A DNA stretch of 38,448 nucleotides, taken from positions 1 through 38,448 of the forward strand of contig JACOSX010000058.1 of the NCBI GenBank assembly GCA_016178625.1. Reading direction: 5' to 3'. The DNA comes from Ignavibacteria bacterium (GTDB taxonomy: Bacteria; Bacteroidota; Ignavibacteria; UBA10030; SZUA-254). Position 1 is the first letter of the stretch. Every line of letters begins with the position of its first letter. Positions 1-8,429 of the stretch are shown here, in pieces. The notes beneath the pieces were generated by a model. That model ran no database searches and was not told where the DNA came from. It saw only the letters and a list, made by a program, of their open reading frames with translations. Made by a program: the position numbers and the translations under genes.

Positions 1-23
1 CCAACAAAAGTAGTGTTACTCAT
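1..23 (-). CDS. N-terminus of an unidentified protein (runs off the left edge)
   Basis: Only seven full codons are inside the window (MSNTTFV, then two bases). The start is supported by an ATG on the minus strand at 21-23 preceded by AAGGAG seven bases upstream, a well-placed ribosome binding site. The gene lies downstream of pepA in the same direction and behind a structured leader (24-124). The product cannot be recognised from so few residues. Confidence 0.5.
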
Positions 24-124
24 GGCTGGACTCCTTTCTGAAATAGTGAATAAAATCTCTCGTATAGCTCTGGTTGGGAAATATAACTCCAAACCAACCT
101 ACGTCAAACGAGAGGGGTCCAGCC
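24..124 (-). promoter_or_regulatory. Structured 5' leader with nested stems ending at a start codon
   Basis: Read on the minus strand, GGCTGGAC (124-117) pairs with GTCCAGCC (31-24), which directly precedes the ATG. CTCTCGT (114-108) pairs with ACGAGAG (63-57), and GGTTGG (99-94) pairs with CCAACC (77-72). The ribosome binding site AAGGAG lies in the single-stranded segment against the outer stem, so forming that stem would block translation initiation. The layout resembles a riboswitch, thermosensor or protein-binding leader. I could not match it to a known class. The pairing is seen in the sequence; the regulatory role is inferred. Confidence 0.5.
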
Positions 125-155
125 GTTTCTATCTAATCTAATAAGAGAGATTCTT

Positions 156-186
156 AGTGCGACGCATGGCGAACGTGCGTCGCACT
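156..186 (-). terminator. Perfect 11-bp hairpin after pepA
   Basis: AGTGCGACGCA (156-166) and TGCGTCGCACT (176-186) form a perfect stem with a nine-base loop, starting nine bases beyond the pepA stop codon. No T-run follows on the minus strand, so it is not a classical intrinsic terminator. It may be a weak terminator or an mRNA 3' end stabiliser. Confidence 0.45.
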
Positions 187-194
187 CTGATTAT

Positions 195-1712
195 CTACTT
201 ACCCGTCCAGTTCTTCAAGAACTCTATCAGTAGTCGAACGCCGACGCCTGATCCTCCTTTCGGCGCGTAGGGGAGTGCTTCTTCCAGAATTGCTGTCCCA
301 GCGATATCGAGGTGAACCCACTTGTAATCACCAATGAAGTGTTTCAGGAAGAGACCGGCTGTAATAGCTCCTGCCCAACGTCCACCGACATTTTTCACGT
401 CGGCAACATCGCTCTTGATTTGTTTCTCAAATTCTTCATAAAGTGGTAGTTGCCACACACGCTCATACGTTTTTTCTCCAGCAGTCTTAAGCTTTGCCAT
501 GAGGTTCTCGTCATTTCCCATCATCCCGCTTGCCAGATGACCGAGCGCAACCACGCACGCGCCGGTAAGTGTGGCGAGATCAATCACTGCCTTTGGTTTA
601 TATGTTGCAGCATACGCCAACGCATCGGCGAGAATCAATCGTCCCTCTGCATCCGTGTTGTCAACCTCCGACGTCTTCCCACCGTAGTGTGTGATGATGT
701 CCCCGGGTTTCATGGCGGCGCTGCCGAGTAGGTTTTCTGTCGAAGGGATGAGTCCTATAAGATGAATCGGTATGTTCAAGCGTGTTGCAGCTTCAAGCGT
801 TCCAATCACTGCTGCTGCGCCACTCATGTCCATCTTCATTTCAGACATTCCGTTGGCAGGCTTGATCGAGATACCACCCGAATCGAACGTAATACCTTTC
901 CCAACAAGCACGATCGTATCCAGGTCTTTTCGACCGGCGTTGTGTTCGAGGATAATGAATCGCGGAGGCTTTGCACTTCCCGAATTCACAGCGAGTAATC
1001 CGCCGAAGCCTGTTTGCTCAATGCGCTTCTTGTCCCAGATGACGGCACGATACCCATATTGTTCTGCCGATTTACGAGCCGCTTCCGCGAGGGACTCTGG
1101 ATAGATCTCGTTTGCAGGCGCATTCTCCAAGTCTCGTGCAAAACACGTGGCTTCGCATACGATGTGAACCTTGTTTAATTTCTTTTTGAGGGATTTAGTC
1201 GTTGATTCGGTCGGATCAAAAAGGATTAACTCAACAATGTTCTGCTTGTGGTCCTTCTTCTCGGTGAAATATTTATCGTATTTGTACGTTGCGAGATAAG
1301 CGCCTTCTGCAAGTACCTCTCCGATTTCAATTGACGATGCTGAAAAGCCGTTCTTCGATTCCACGGGCGCGGGAAGTGAGAATGCCAAGCGTTTGACGCG
1401 GGCTGCAGTTGCCTGTTTTGTGACCGCTGCAGCAGAGCGCCGGTATTGCTCGAGTGACAGCTTCTTCTGTTCTCCGAGACCGACCAGAAATAACCGAGGT
1501 GCGGCGAGCTTTCTTTCCGTGTAGAATGAGAGAATTTCAGATTCCTTCCCTTTAAAGTCCTCAAGTGTTACGGCTTGATCGATCCTTTTGCCGAAGTGCT
1601 TCCGAAGTTGTTTGATCTCCTGCTGAAAACGATCGCCGTCCTGCTGAATACACACGACTATGGCATCGGCTTTTACTTGGCGTTGCGTCGATTGTAGTGC
1701 TGTAAGTTTCAT
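195..1712 (-). CDS. pepA: Leucyl aminopeptidase (M17 family)
   Basis: Cytosolic metallo-exopeptidase that removes N-terminal residues from peptides. The 505-residue length is normal for the family. The C-terminal catalytic domain carries the M17 signature NTDAEGRL at residues 352-359. The expected two-metal ligands are visible: Lys272 and Asp277 in GKGITFDSGG, Asp295 in KMDMSG, Asp354 and Glu356; Lys284 and Arg358 fit the catalytic pair. The N-terminal domain (about 1-180) is variable, as usual. AGGA lies upstream of the ATG. The gene follows nrnA by 65 bases on the same strand and probably shares its transcript. Confidence 0.97.
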   Translation of the reverse strand: MKLTALQSTQRQVKADAIVVCIQQDGDRFQQEIKQLRKHFGKRIDQAVTLEDFKGKESEILSFYTERKLAAPRLFLVGLGEQKKLSLEQYRRSAAAVTKQATAARVKRLAFSLPAPVESKNGFSASSIEIGEVLAEGAYLATYKYDKYFTEKKDHKQNIVELILFDPTESTTKSLKKKLNKVHIVCEATCFARDLENAPANEIYPESLAEAARKSAEQYGYRAVIWDKKRIEQTGFGGLLAVNSGSAKPPRFIILEHNAGRKDLDTIVLVGKGITFDSGGISIKPANGMSEMKMDMSGAAAVIGTLEAATRLNIPIHLIGLIPSTENLLGSAAMKPGDIITHYGGKTSEVDNTDAEGRLILADALAYAATYKPKAVIDLATLTGACVVALGHLASGMMGNDENLMAKLKTAGEKTYERVWQLPLYEEFEKQIKSDVADVKNVGGRWAGAITAGLFLKHFIGDYKWVHLDIAGTAILEEALPYAPKGGSGVGVRLLIEFLKNWTGK

Positions 1713-1777
1713 GATCGTCCTGCAAATTGTGAAGAGGGTTGAAAAAGAACCGTTAGTTCAATTGCACCAAATGATGG

Positions 1778-2788
1778 TCAGGAATGGCTATTGACATATT
1801 TCGCCGCCCGTTCGATCACCTTCGGAACGATCATATCGAGTGCGACATCGAATAACCGCGCGCCTGCGGCATTCAAGTGACCGTTCCCGCCGAACTCCTT
1901 CGCGAGTTGATTGATCGGGATTGTTCCTTTTGAACGAAAACTGATCTTTACGCCATTCTGTAGTTCGTTGAAGAGAATTCCGATAACAACCCCACTGATA
2001 CTCATTGGATATGTCGTAAAATTATCTGTTTCCACTTCGGTTGTCCCCGTCTCGGAAAACATCTTCTGCGTGCACACGACATAAGCGAGTCTGCCATCGT
2101 AGGCAGTCTTCATCGAATCAAGCACCTCACCAAGGAGACGCATTCGGCCCGGCGTCCATTGTTCATACACATCAACGAAGGTCTGAGTCGGGTCGGCACC
2201 ACACTCTAAGAGGTGAGCGACGATACGGTGAACCTCAGGATCAGTGCGGGGGTATCTGAATGACCCAGTATCCGTCATGATCGCTGTGTATAATGCCGTT
2301 GCGATCTCCCGGTCGATCATAACCGTTTGTATTCCCCTGATGATCTTATAGATAATTTCCCCTGTTGACGTGGCGTCGTCATCGATGACGTAATGGGTGG
2401 CGAAGGGATTGGGTTCGAGGTGATGATCAATCACTATCTTTAGTGCTTTGCTTTGTCGAACGAACGGCTCCAAACTCCGCAAACGATCCGGCTGGTTTGT
2501 ATCCAGCACGAATATAGCATCAGCGTTGAGTATATGATCCCGATGGGTCTCGGGAATGAAGCGTAGAATTTCATGTTCCGGATCCATCCATTGATAGTTT
2601 TCGGGAGTGACACTATGGTTGATGATTGTGGTCCGTTTTCCCATGTGCCGGAGCGCTCGAGCGAGCGCCAGCTCGGACCCTATACCGTCACCATCGGGAT
2701 TCACGTGCGTCGTCAGAACAAAGACGTTGTGTTGCTCGATCAACGCTTGTACTTGACGAATACTTGATTGGATGTTACTTGCCGGCAT
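1778..2788 (-). CDS. nrnA: DHH-family oligoribonuclease / PAP phosphatase (NrnA-like)
   Basis: Cytoplasmic DHH-DHHA1 phosphoesterase. The family degrades short oligoribonucleotides and often dephosphorylates 3'-phosphoadenosine 5'-phosphate. The DHH domain shows HVNPDGDGIGS (28-38), Asp96 in VLDTN, the eponymous DHH at 121-123 and Asp173 in MTDTGSF. The DHHA1 domain ends with the GGNGHLNAAG substrate-binding loop. At 336 residues it is full length. A terminator hairpin lies only 22 bases upstream of the ATG, leaving no room for a separate promoter between them, so expression probably depends on read-through from korAB or a promoter inside korB. Confidence 0.93.
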   Translation of the reverse strand: MPASNIQSSIRQVQALIEQHNVFVLTTHVNPDGDGIGSELALARALRHMGKRTTIINHSVTPENYQWMDPEHEILRFIPETHRDHILNADAIFVLDTNQPDRLRSLEPFVRQSKALKIVIDHHLEPNPFATHYVIDDDATSTGEIIYKIIRGIQTVMIDREIATALYTAIMTDTGSFRYPRTDPEVHRIVAHLLECGADPTQTFVDVYEQWTPGRMRLLGEVLDSMKTAYDGRLAYVVCTQKMFSETGTTEVETDNFTTYPMSISGVVIGILFNELQNGVKISFRSKGTIPINQLAKEFGGNGHLNAAGARLFDVALDMIVPKVIERAAKYVNSHS

Positions 2789-2809
2789 TTCCTTTTCTGG
2801 GGTGATAAG

Positions 2810-2834
2810 AAAAAGGCGAGAATTTCTTCTCGCC
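2810..2834 (-). terminator. Intrinsic terminator of the ccdA-korA-korB unit
   Basis: On the minus strand GGCGAGAA (2834-2827) pairs with TTCTCGCC (2822-2815) around a four-base loop, followed by five Ts (2814-2810). This is a compact rho-independent terminator 40 bases after the korB stop and immediately before nrnA. Confidence 0.8.
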
Positions 2835-2874
2835 CGTGAACTTCACCTACCGAGCGTATGAACACTCTATGGAG

Positions 2875-3936
2875 TTAGTGGATTTCCCAGGTTTCCCCAT
2901 GGTTCAAGAGTTTTTCCAGATTTCCCTCGCCCTGTTTCTCGATCGCCTTCTGGATCTGTTTGGACATTTCCGCTTCGTAGAGCGGGCGATTCACCGCGTA
3001 GATCACTCCCACCGGACGCGGTAGGTCTGCAATGTTTGACATGCGTGCAAGAATGAAGGAAAGCATTGTGTCTGTTTCATTATGAACGATGAGGTCGCTC
3101 GGCGAATATTTCCCATCCTTCAGCGACACAACTGTTGGAGTGAAGCCTTCGAGTTTAATCCCTTTGTCTTTTTCTTTTCCAAAGATCATAGGTTTGCCGT
3201 GTTCAACGAAAAGAACATTATCGTCTTTGGTTTCCTTTTCAGTGAATGTGAAGAATGCTCCATCATTGAAGACATTACAGTTTTGATAGATCTCGACGAA
3301 TGAGGTGCCCTTATGTTCCGCTGCCCGTCGTATCACCGATTGCATATGTTTTGGATCGCGGTCAAGGGTGCGCGAGACGAACGATGCCTCAGCGCCAAGG
3401 GCAACCAGAAGGGGATTAAAGGGATGATCTACTGAGCCATACGGCGTCGATTTGGTTACTTTTCCGAATTCCGATGTCGGGGAGTATTGTCCCTTTGTCA
3501 ATCCATAGATCTGATTGTTGAAGAGGAGAATCTTCACGTCGATGTTCCTTCGACAGATATGGATCAGATGGTTGCCGCCAATACTGAGTCCGTCACCGTC
3601 GCCGGTTGCGACCCATATTGTAAGATCCGGTCGAGCGATCTTCAGTCCTGATGCGATCGCCGGTGCACGACCGTGGATACCATGAAACCCATAGGTATCC
3701 ATGTAATATGGGAAACGGCTCGAGCAGCCAATTCCAGAGACGAAGACCATGTTATGCTTGGGGATATCCAGCTCTGGCATCACCCTTTGGACTTGCGCGA
3801 GAATGGAGTAGTCACCACACCCGGGACACCACCGAACATCCTGATCGGATTGGAAATCTTTCGCGGTGTATTTCTGTGTCGGATTTTTTTTTGTGTCTTT
3901 TATTATTTCCTCAACCAAATTCGTATGCTCGCTCAT
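2875..3936 (-). CDS. korB: 2-oxoacid:ferredoxin oxidoreductase, beta subunit
   Basis: Thiamine-diphosphate-binding subunit of a 2-oxoacid:ferredoxin oxidoreductase, most like the 2-oxoglutarate enzyme (KorB) that links ferredoxin with succinyl-CoA and 2-oxoglutarate. WCPGCGDYS (36-44) contributes conserved cysteines, and GDGDGLSIGGNH (112-123) with NNQIYG (140-145) forms the ThDP/Mg site. The length of 353 residues is right. Its start overlaps the korA stop in an ATGA arrangement, indicating translational coupling. The substrate (2-oxoglutarate versus pyruvate or branched-chain acids) is inferred from the two-subunit layout. The reductive direction cannot be told from sequence. Confidence 0.93.
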   Translation of the reverse strand: MSEHTNLVEEIIKDTKKNPTQKYTAKDFQSDQDVRWCPGCGDYSILAQVQRVMPELDIPKHNMVFVSGIGCSSRFPYYMDTYGFHGIHGRAPAIASGLKIARPDLTIWVATGDGDGLSIGGNHLIHICRRNIDVKILLFNNQIYGLTKGQYSPTSEFGKVTKSTPYGSVDHPFNPLLVALGAEASFVSRTLDRDPKHMQSVIRRAAEHKGTSFVEIYQNCNVFNDGAFFTFTEKETKDDNVLFVEHGKPMIFGKEKDKGIKLEGFTPTVVSLKDGKYSPSDLIVHNETDTMLSFILARMSNIADLPRPVGVIYAVNRPLYEAEMSKQIQKAIEKQGEGNLEKLLNHGETWEIH

Positions 3937-5774
3937 AAGATTTCATCTATTTTGTTTTCGATCTCGATCGATTTGAATGGCAACCCTTGTACTTTGTTCA
4001 ACGTAATGGCGGGAACAAGATACTTTGCCCGCAACAGCTTGGATAGCTGACCAAGATTGAGCTCCGGGACAAGAACATTCTTGAAGTTGTACAATATCTC
4101 GCCAATGTTTTTTTGGAATGGGCAAATATACTTCAGGTGGAGGTGTGAGACTGATTTCCCTTCGCGACGCTTGTTCTCAACTGCCGTTCTGATTGCGCCA
4201 TATGTGCCGCCCCAGCCGACGACGAGAAGATCACCCTGTTCATCGCCCTCAACGTGGGCAAGAGGAATATCTTCGGCAATGCGATCCACTTTTGCCTGCC
4301 GCATTTTTACCATGAACTCGTGATTTTCAGGATCGTAGCTGACGTTCCCTGTAATGTGTTGTTTCTCCAATCCGCCAATCCGATGTTCCAAGCCGGGCGT
4401 GCCTGGGATTGCCCATGGACGAGAAAGTGTTTTTTCGTCACGGAGGTATGGATAGAATCCCTGAGGATCAGTCCTGAACGTTGGCGAGATGTCAGGCAAT
4501 GAACCGACGTCGGGGATCAACCAGGGTTCCGCGCCGTTAGCGAGATATCCATCAGAGAGGAAGATCACCGGTGTCATGTATTTAAGAGCCAATCGAACTG
4601 CTTCGAACGCCGTGAGGAAACAATCTGCCGGGGTGATTGAGGCAATGACAGGGATGGGTGCCTCACTATTTCTGCCGTAAACAGCCTGAAGCAGATCCGC
4701 TTGTTCGGTTTTCGTCGGCAATCCTGTGCTCGGACCACCGCGCTGGATATCGCAAATAACAAGTGGCAGCTCCAGCATCACGGCGAGGCCCATCGCTTCC
4801 CCTTTTAATGCCATCCCGGGTCCGCTTGTTGTTGTAACACCGATGGCCCCACCATACGCTGCACCGATTGCAGAAGTGATGCCGGCAATCTCATCTTCAG
4901 CCTGGAACGTCTTCACGCGGAAGTTTTTATGCTTCGAAAGCTCGTGGAGGATGTCGCTGGCAGGAGTAATGGGATAACTTCCGAGAAAGAGATCCAGTCC
5001 TGATTTCACTGACCCGGCGATGAGACCCCACGCTGTCGCTTCGTTGCCGGTGATGCTGCGATACTTACCTGGTTTAAGGGCGGCGGGCTTGACTTCATAC
5101 CGTGCAGCAAAAATTTCGGTTGTTTCACCGAATGCGTATCCTGCTTTAAGGACTTTCGTATTTGCCTCGATAATCTCCGGCGTCTTTTTGAACTTTTCTT
5201 GGATCCATTTGATGGTTGGTTCCATTGGACGCGAAAACATCCAGTACATCATCCCTAATGCGAAAAAGTTTTTGCTACGTTCAACAAGCTTGTTTGAAAG
5301 ACCTAATTGCTCGAGAGCATTATGCGTGAGCTTTGTAATATCGACGGCATGGAGTTGATATTTATCAAGCGACCCGTCGTCGAGCGGATTTTTCTCATAC
5401 CCGGCTAACTTTAAGTTCTTATCGTTGAAGCCATCCCTGTTCGCGATAATGATCCCACCATCGCGCAAACTGCGCAAATTGACCTTGAGTGCAGCCGGGT
5501 TCATCGCTACGAGGACGTCACATGAATCACCGGGGGTATTGATCTCCATTGACCCGAAATGGATCTGAAATCCACTGACCCCGAAGAGTGTTCCTGCAGG
5601 AGCTCGGATCTCTGCCGGGAAATCAGGTAGAGTGCTCAAATCGTTACCGAGCAGGGCGGTCGTGCTGGTGAATTGCATGCCGGTCAGTTGCATGCCATCG
5701 CCAGAATCGCCGGCGAACCGTATCGTTACTTCCTCTAAATTTTTCAGTGCCTTGTTCTTTGAATTCTTATTCAT
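3933..5774 (-). CDS. korA: 2-oxoacid:ferredoxin oxidoreductase, fused gamma-alpha subunit
   Basis: Partner of KorB. The N-terminal part (about 1-200) is the gamma domain, with RFAGDSGDGMQLTG at about 19-32 and FPAEIRAPAGT. The rest is the alpha/pyrimidine-binding domain, with GNEATAWGLIAG (243-254) and YPITPASDIL (267-276). This gamma-alpha fusion of about 610 residues is the standard architecture of KorA-type enzymes in Chlorobiota/Bacteroidota relatives and actinobacteria. No 4Fe-4S ferredoxin-like domain is fused, so electrons must pass to separate ferredoxin. It overlaps korB by four bases and starts 23 bases after ccdA. Confidence 0.93.
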   Translation of the reverse strand: MNKNSKNKALKNLEEVTIRFAGDSGDGMQLTGMQFTSTTALLGNDLSTLPDFPAEIRAPAGTLFGVSGFQIHFGSMEINTPGDSCDVLVAMNPAALKVNLRSLRDGGIIIANRDGFNDKNLKLAGYEKNPLDDGSLDKYQLHAVDITKLTHNALEQLGLSNKLVERSKNFFALGMMYWMFSRPMEPTIKWIQEKFKKTPEIIEANTKVLKAGYAFGETTEIFAARYEVKPAALKPGKYRSITGNEATAWGLIAGSVKSGLDLFLGSYPITPASDILHELSKHKNFRVKTFQAEDEIAGITSAIGAAYGGAIGVTTTSGPGMALKGEAMGLAVMLELPLVICDIQRGGPSTGLPTKTEQADLLQAVYGRNSEAPIPVIASITPADCFLTAFEAVRLALKYMTPVIFLSDGYLANGAEPWLIPDVGSLPDISPTFRTDPQGFYPYLRDEKTLSRPWAIPGTPGLEHRIGGLEKQHITGNVSYDPENHEFMVKMRQAKVDRIAEDIPLAHVEGDEQGDLLVVGWGGTYGAIRTAVENKRREGKSVSHLHLKYICPFQKNIGEILYNFKNVLVPELNLGQLSKLLRAKYLVPAITLNKVQGLPFKSIEIENKIDEIL

Positions 5775-5797
5775 TTCATGTTCTGCATGATATTGAT

Positions 5798-6532
5798 CTA
5801 TCCAAGTTCATTTAAGAAGGGGAACCATTTTGCAAGGTAAGCTGAGAGTATGGTGAGATAATTCGTCATGATCAGCACCCCCACGCACACTAACATTACT
5901 CCTCCCACGATTTCGACTGTATGAAGGTAACGCTTAAACTTATTGAAGATGTTATAGAAGGCTGTCAAACTCAATCCGGTGAGCAAGAACGGAATTCCCA
6001 AGCCGAGCGAATATGATGTCAGTAAGATCATGCCCTTCCCAACAGTGTCCTGTTGACTTGCGATTGCAAGGATGGCGGCGAGGATTGGTCCAATGCAGGG
6101 GGTCCATCCGAAGGCAAAGGCAAGTCCTACAACAAACGCACCGATAAATCCCAACTGTTTTCCCCCAGCATGGAAGCGTTTCTCATAATTGAGAAACGGA
6201 ATTTTGTACACTCCCACCATGTGAAGACCGAAGACAATGATGATAACGCCAGCAATCTTGCTGATAAGGTTGATCTGCTCGTGCAAGAACTGACCGATGA
6301 AGGTTGCTGAGGCTCCCAGAGCAATGAAGACCATCGAGAAACCAAGCACAAAGAAGAGGGAATTCGTGAGGATACGGTTTCGGACGCGACGGCGATTATC
6401 GGTGTTCTGCATCTCGTCGAACGAAACACCCGAGATGAACGACAGATATCCGGGAACAATTGGGAGGACACAGGGAGAAATAAATGAAAGCAACCCAAAC
6501 GCAAACGCTGTTAGAATTCCGACGTTTTCCAA
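5798..6532 (-). CDS. ccdA: Cytochrome c biogenesis protein CcdA (thiol:disulfide transporter)
   Basis: Polytopic inner-membrane protein of the DsbD/CcdA family that carries reducing equivalents from cytoplasmic thioredoxin to periplasmic thiols, for example for apocytochrome c maturation. At 244 residues it has the six-helix size. The two redox cysteines are in place: Cys21 in ISPCVLP and Cys146 in GWTPCIGP. The start is TTG (6530-6532) with AAGGA nine bases upstream; no in-frame ATG precedes it. A promoter candidate lies at 6569-6597. No cytochrome or thioredoxin-like partner is adjacent; the next genes are korAB. Confidence 0.92.
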   Translation of the reverse strand: MENVGILTAFAFGLLSFISPCVLPIVPGYLSFISGVSFDEMQNTDNRRRVRNRILTNSLFFVLGFSMVFIALGASATFIGQFLHEQINLISKIAGVIIIVFGLHMVGVYKIPFLNYEKRFHAGGKQLGFIGAFVVGLAFAFGWTPCIGPILAAILAIASQQDTVGKGMILLTSYSLGLGIPFLLTGLSLTAFYNIFNKFKRYLHTVEIVGGVMLVCVGVLIMTNYLTILSAYLAKWFPFLNELG

Positions 6533-6568
6533 ATCCGATCCTTCGTAGTAAGCATGTCACACAACTTT

Positions 6569-6597
6569 AAAGTACCACATTTTTGCTGAAGAATCAA
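6569..6597 (-). promoter_or_regulatory. Promoter candidate for ccdA-korAB
   Basis: On the minus strand TTGATT (6597-6592) is separated by 17 bases from TACTTT (6574-6569), a good sigma70-like spacing, about 37 bases before the ccdA start and between it and rplI. Predicted by eye only. Confidence 0.5.
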
Positions 6598-6651
6598 CTG
6601 CCAACATCAGCATTGGGGCAACAACTTCCGGGAACACCCTCACAACTGTTG

Positions 6652-7095
6652 CTATTCGCGCACGACCCAGACCTTGACCTTGCCTATGACGTTTGTGTGG
6701 AGTTTCATGTTTACTGTATAGATACCAAGAGCTTTGATCGGTTCATCGAGCTCGATGATGCGCTTATCGACTGTAATTCCCTTTTCCTGGAGTGCATCAG
6801 CGATCATTTGTGATGTGACGGAACCAAATAATTTTTCGTCTTCACCGACCTTGACTTTTAGTGTGATCGAGAGTTTCTCAAGCTCTAACGCGAGTCTCTC
6901 AGCCTGGTGGAGTTCCTTCGATTGGCGATCCACATGCTGCTTCTTTTCTTCCTCGAGAGCGCGGAGGTTCCCGGGGGATGCCACGAATCCAATGTTCCGT
7001 GGAATCAAATAATTGCGGGCATAGCCGTCTTTGACCTCAATGATATCGCCGAGCTTGCCGAGTTTTTCGTGATCCTGACGTAGAATGATTTTCAT
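6652..7095 (-). CDS. rplI: 50S ribosomal protein L9
   Basis: Large-subunit protein that binds 23S rRNA near the L1 stalk. The N-terminal domain has the hallmark KLGKLGDIIEVKDGYARNYL start region, with NYLIPRNIGFVAS at about 29-41, followed by the long charged helix (EEKKQHVDRQSKELHQAERL) and the C-terminal domain with GSVTSQMIADAL. At 147 residues it is full length. It is the last gene of the rpsF-ssb-rpsR-rplI group and lies 25 bases after rpsR. Confidence 0.97.
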   Translation of the reverse strand: MKIILRQDHEKLGKLGDIIEVKDGYARNYLIPRNIGFVASPGNLRALEEEKKQHVDRQSKELHQAERLALELEKLSITLKVKVGEDEKLFGSVTSQMIADALQEKGITVDKRIIELDEPIKALGIYTVNMKLHTNVIGKVKVWVVRE

Positions 7096-7120
7096 AGAAG
7101 TTCTCTTGGAGATTTCTTAG

Positions 7121-7360
7121 TTATCGAATAGTTTCGGAGACAAATGGTATCAGCGCAAGGTGACGAGCGCGTCTGATCGCCTGCACGAGCTGACGTTGGT
7201 GCCTTGCGCACGTTCCCGTTATCCGCTTAGGGATGATTTTACCTTGTTCAGAGACGAAGCGGCCGAGCCGTTTCTCGTCCTTATAATCAATGTAGATTTC
7301 CTTGCTCTCACAGAAGCGGCACGTTCGCCGTTTCTTAATCTGTTGTTCTTGTTTTGCCAT
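7121..7360 (-). CDS. rpsR: 30S ribosomal protein S18
   Basis: Small-subunit protein that binds 16S rRNA with S6. The product is 79 residues from the ATG at 7358-7360 ([20 protein letters not shown]). The open frame continues upstream for 40 codons, but that stretch overlaps ssb and has no S18 similarity. CRFCE near residue 17 retains two cysteines of a possible zinc-binding type. [14 protein letters not shown] and the basic C-terminal helix are typical. It lies 13 bases after ssb. Confidence 0.96.
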   Translation of the reverse strand: MAKQEQQIKKRRTCRFCESKEIYIDYKDEKRLGRFVSEQGKIIPKRITGTCARHQRQLVQAIRRARHLALIPFVSETIR

Positions 7361-7373
7361 GTGATTGCTATCC

Positions 7374-7877
7374 TTATGATCCTTGTGATTGCGTTGTTGA
7401 GTGCTCTTTGAGAAGTTGTGACTCCTCGCTTGTGAGAAACTTATCGAATGAATCATCCTCAACAGTCGACGGCTCTTCATCGTGCTGCTGACTATGGCTT
7501 GATCCTATCGGTACAATCTCGGTCGTGACGCTCTTCTTGTTCAAAAATTGGATGCGTCGGGCTTTAATCTCGACGATATTGCGGCTGATGCCGTCGTCGT
7601 TCTTGAACAAATGGCTTTGGAGCTCTCCATCGATGAGGACGGCACTTCCTTTCTTCAATCTGTTTGTACAGCTGTCAGCCAGCTTATTCCACGCCACAAC
7701 CCCAACATAGCAAACTTCTTCTTGCCATTGATTGTTGGCGTCACGGTATTTCCGGTTTGAAGCGATGGAAAAGTTTACCACCGGTGTTCCGCTTGTCGTC
7801 TGTCGAAAGACGGGATCTCGCGTCAGATTACCTGCAATGATGATACTGTTAAGTTCGGGCATTTTCAAGTCAGCCAT
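7374..7877 (-). CDS. ssb: Single-stranded DNA-binding protein
   Basis: Homotetrameric OB-fold protein protecting single-stranded DNA in replication and repair. The OB domain covers about residues 7-115, with [18 protein letters not shown] and [11 protein letters not shown]. The tail holds an acidic stretch ([15 protein letters not shown]), but the protein ends in TTQSQGS and lacks the usual terminal DDDLPF-type hexapeptide that recruits partner proteins. The ATG at 7877 has AAGGA nine to ten bases upstream; a second ATG five codons in is also possible. It lies between rpsF and rpsR, the standard bacterial order. Confidence 0.94.
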   Translation of the reverse strand: MADLKMPELNSIIIAGNLTRDPVFRQTTSGTPVVNFSIASNRKYRDANNQWQEEVCYVGVVAWNKLADSCTNRLKKGSAVLIDGELQSHLFKNDDGISRNIVEIKARRIQFLNKKSVTTEIVPIGSSHSQQHDEEPSTVEDDSFDKFLTSEESQLLKEHSTTQSQGS

Positions 7878-7931
7878 GGAATCGTTCCTTCTCGTTAATA
7901 AACAATGATGGAGGCTCGAGATACCGTTGGA

Positions 7932-8348
7932 CTACCTTTTCGACTGGGATACATCCTGATCACTATCGAAGAGCGGTTCCTTCGTGGGAGCTTCAGGTGG
8001 CGATGAAGCAGCAGTCTTTGTTATGGCTTGCTGTCGAGCCATAACGGCTTTTCCGTCGAGTTGAATCGTGAGGAAACGAAGAATATTTTCATCAAGTGTG
8101 TACACCCGCTCGAGTTGTGCAACCACGGTTCCCGGTGCAACGAATTCCATGTTCGCGTAGAACCCGTTGTTCTTTTTTTGGATGGGATACGCGAGACGCT
8201 TCCTGCCCCATTTATTTGTGGATGTGATTTCACCACCGTTCCTCGTAATGGTTTCACTGATATGAGTGATTGCAGTCTCAATTTGCGTATCTTCGAGCGA
8301 TGCGTTTATGATGAATGTGGTTTCGTAGAGACGTTTTGATTGATCCAT
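7932..8348 (-). CDS. rpsF: 30S ribosomal protein S6
   Basis: Small-subunit platform protein that dimerises with S18 on 16S rRNA. YETTFIINASLEDTQIE at the N-terminus, the WGRKRLAYPIQKKNNGFY strand region and the LRFLTIQLDG segment define the ferredoxin-like S6 fold in residues 1-105. The C-terminal tail (about 106-138, rich in Ser, Pro, Glu and Asp) is longer than the core fold and probably flexible. It heads the rpsF-ssb-rpsR-rplI set; the S6:S18 complex is known in many bacteria to autoregulate through the rpsF leader. Confidence 0.96.
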   Translation of the reverse strand: MDQSKRLYETTFIINASLEDTQIETAITHISETITRNGGEITSTNKWGRKRLAYPIQKKNNGFYANMEFVAPGTVVAQLERVYTLDENILRFLTIQLDGKAVMARQQAITKTAASSPPEAPTKEPLFDSDQDVSQSKR

Positions 8349-8382
8349 ATATGTTCCCTTTGGACGTTGACGGTTGATCCCC

Positions 8383-8406
8383 GAATAATTATTCCGACGG
8401 AGTCGG
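8383..8406 (-). promoter_or_regulatory. Stem-loops in the rpsF leader
   Basis: Two adjacent dyads lie between pth and rpsF: CCGAC-TCC-GTCGG (8406-8394 on the minus strand) and the 12-base palindrome GAATAATTATTC (8394-8383). They share a base and could be alternative structures. They may form the end of the pth message or a leader bound by S6:S18, as established for rpsF leaders elsewhere. The known CCG-bulge motif was not confirmed here. Confidence 0.35.
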
Positions 8407-8429
8407 TCTAAATTCAGAGATAGGGTTAG

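Noticed and set aside
7361-7480. 40-codon N-terminal extension of S18
   Set aside because: It overlaps ssb and precedes the conserved [17 protein letters not shown] start.
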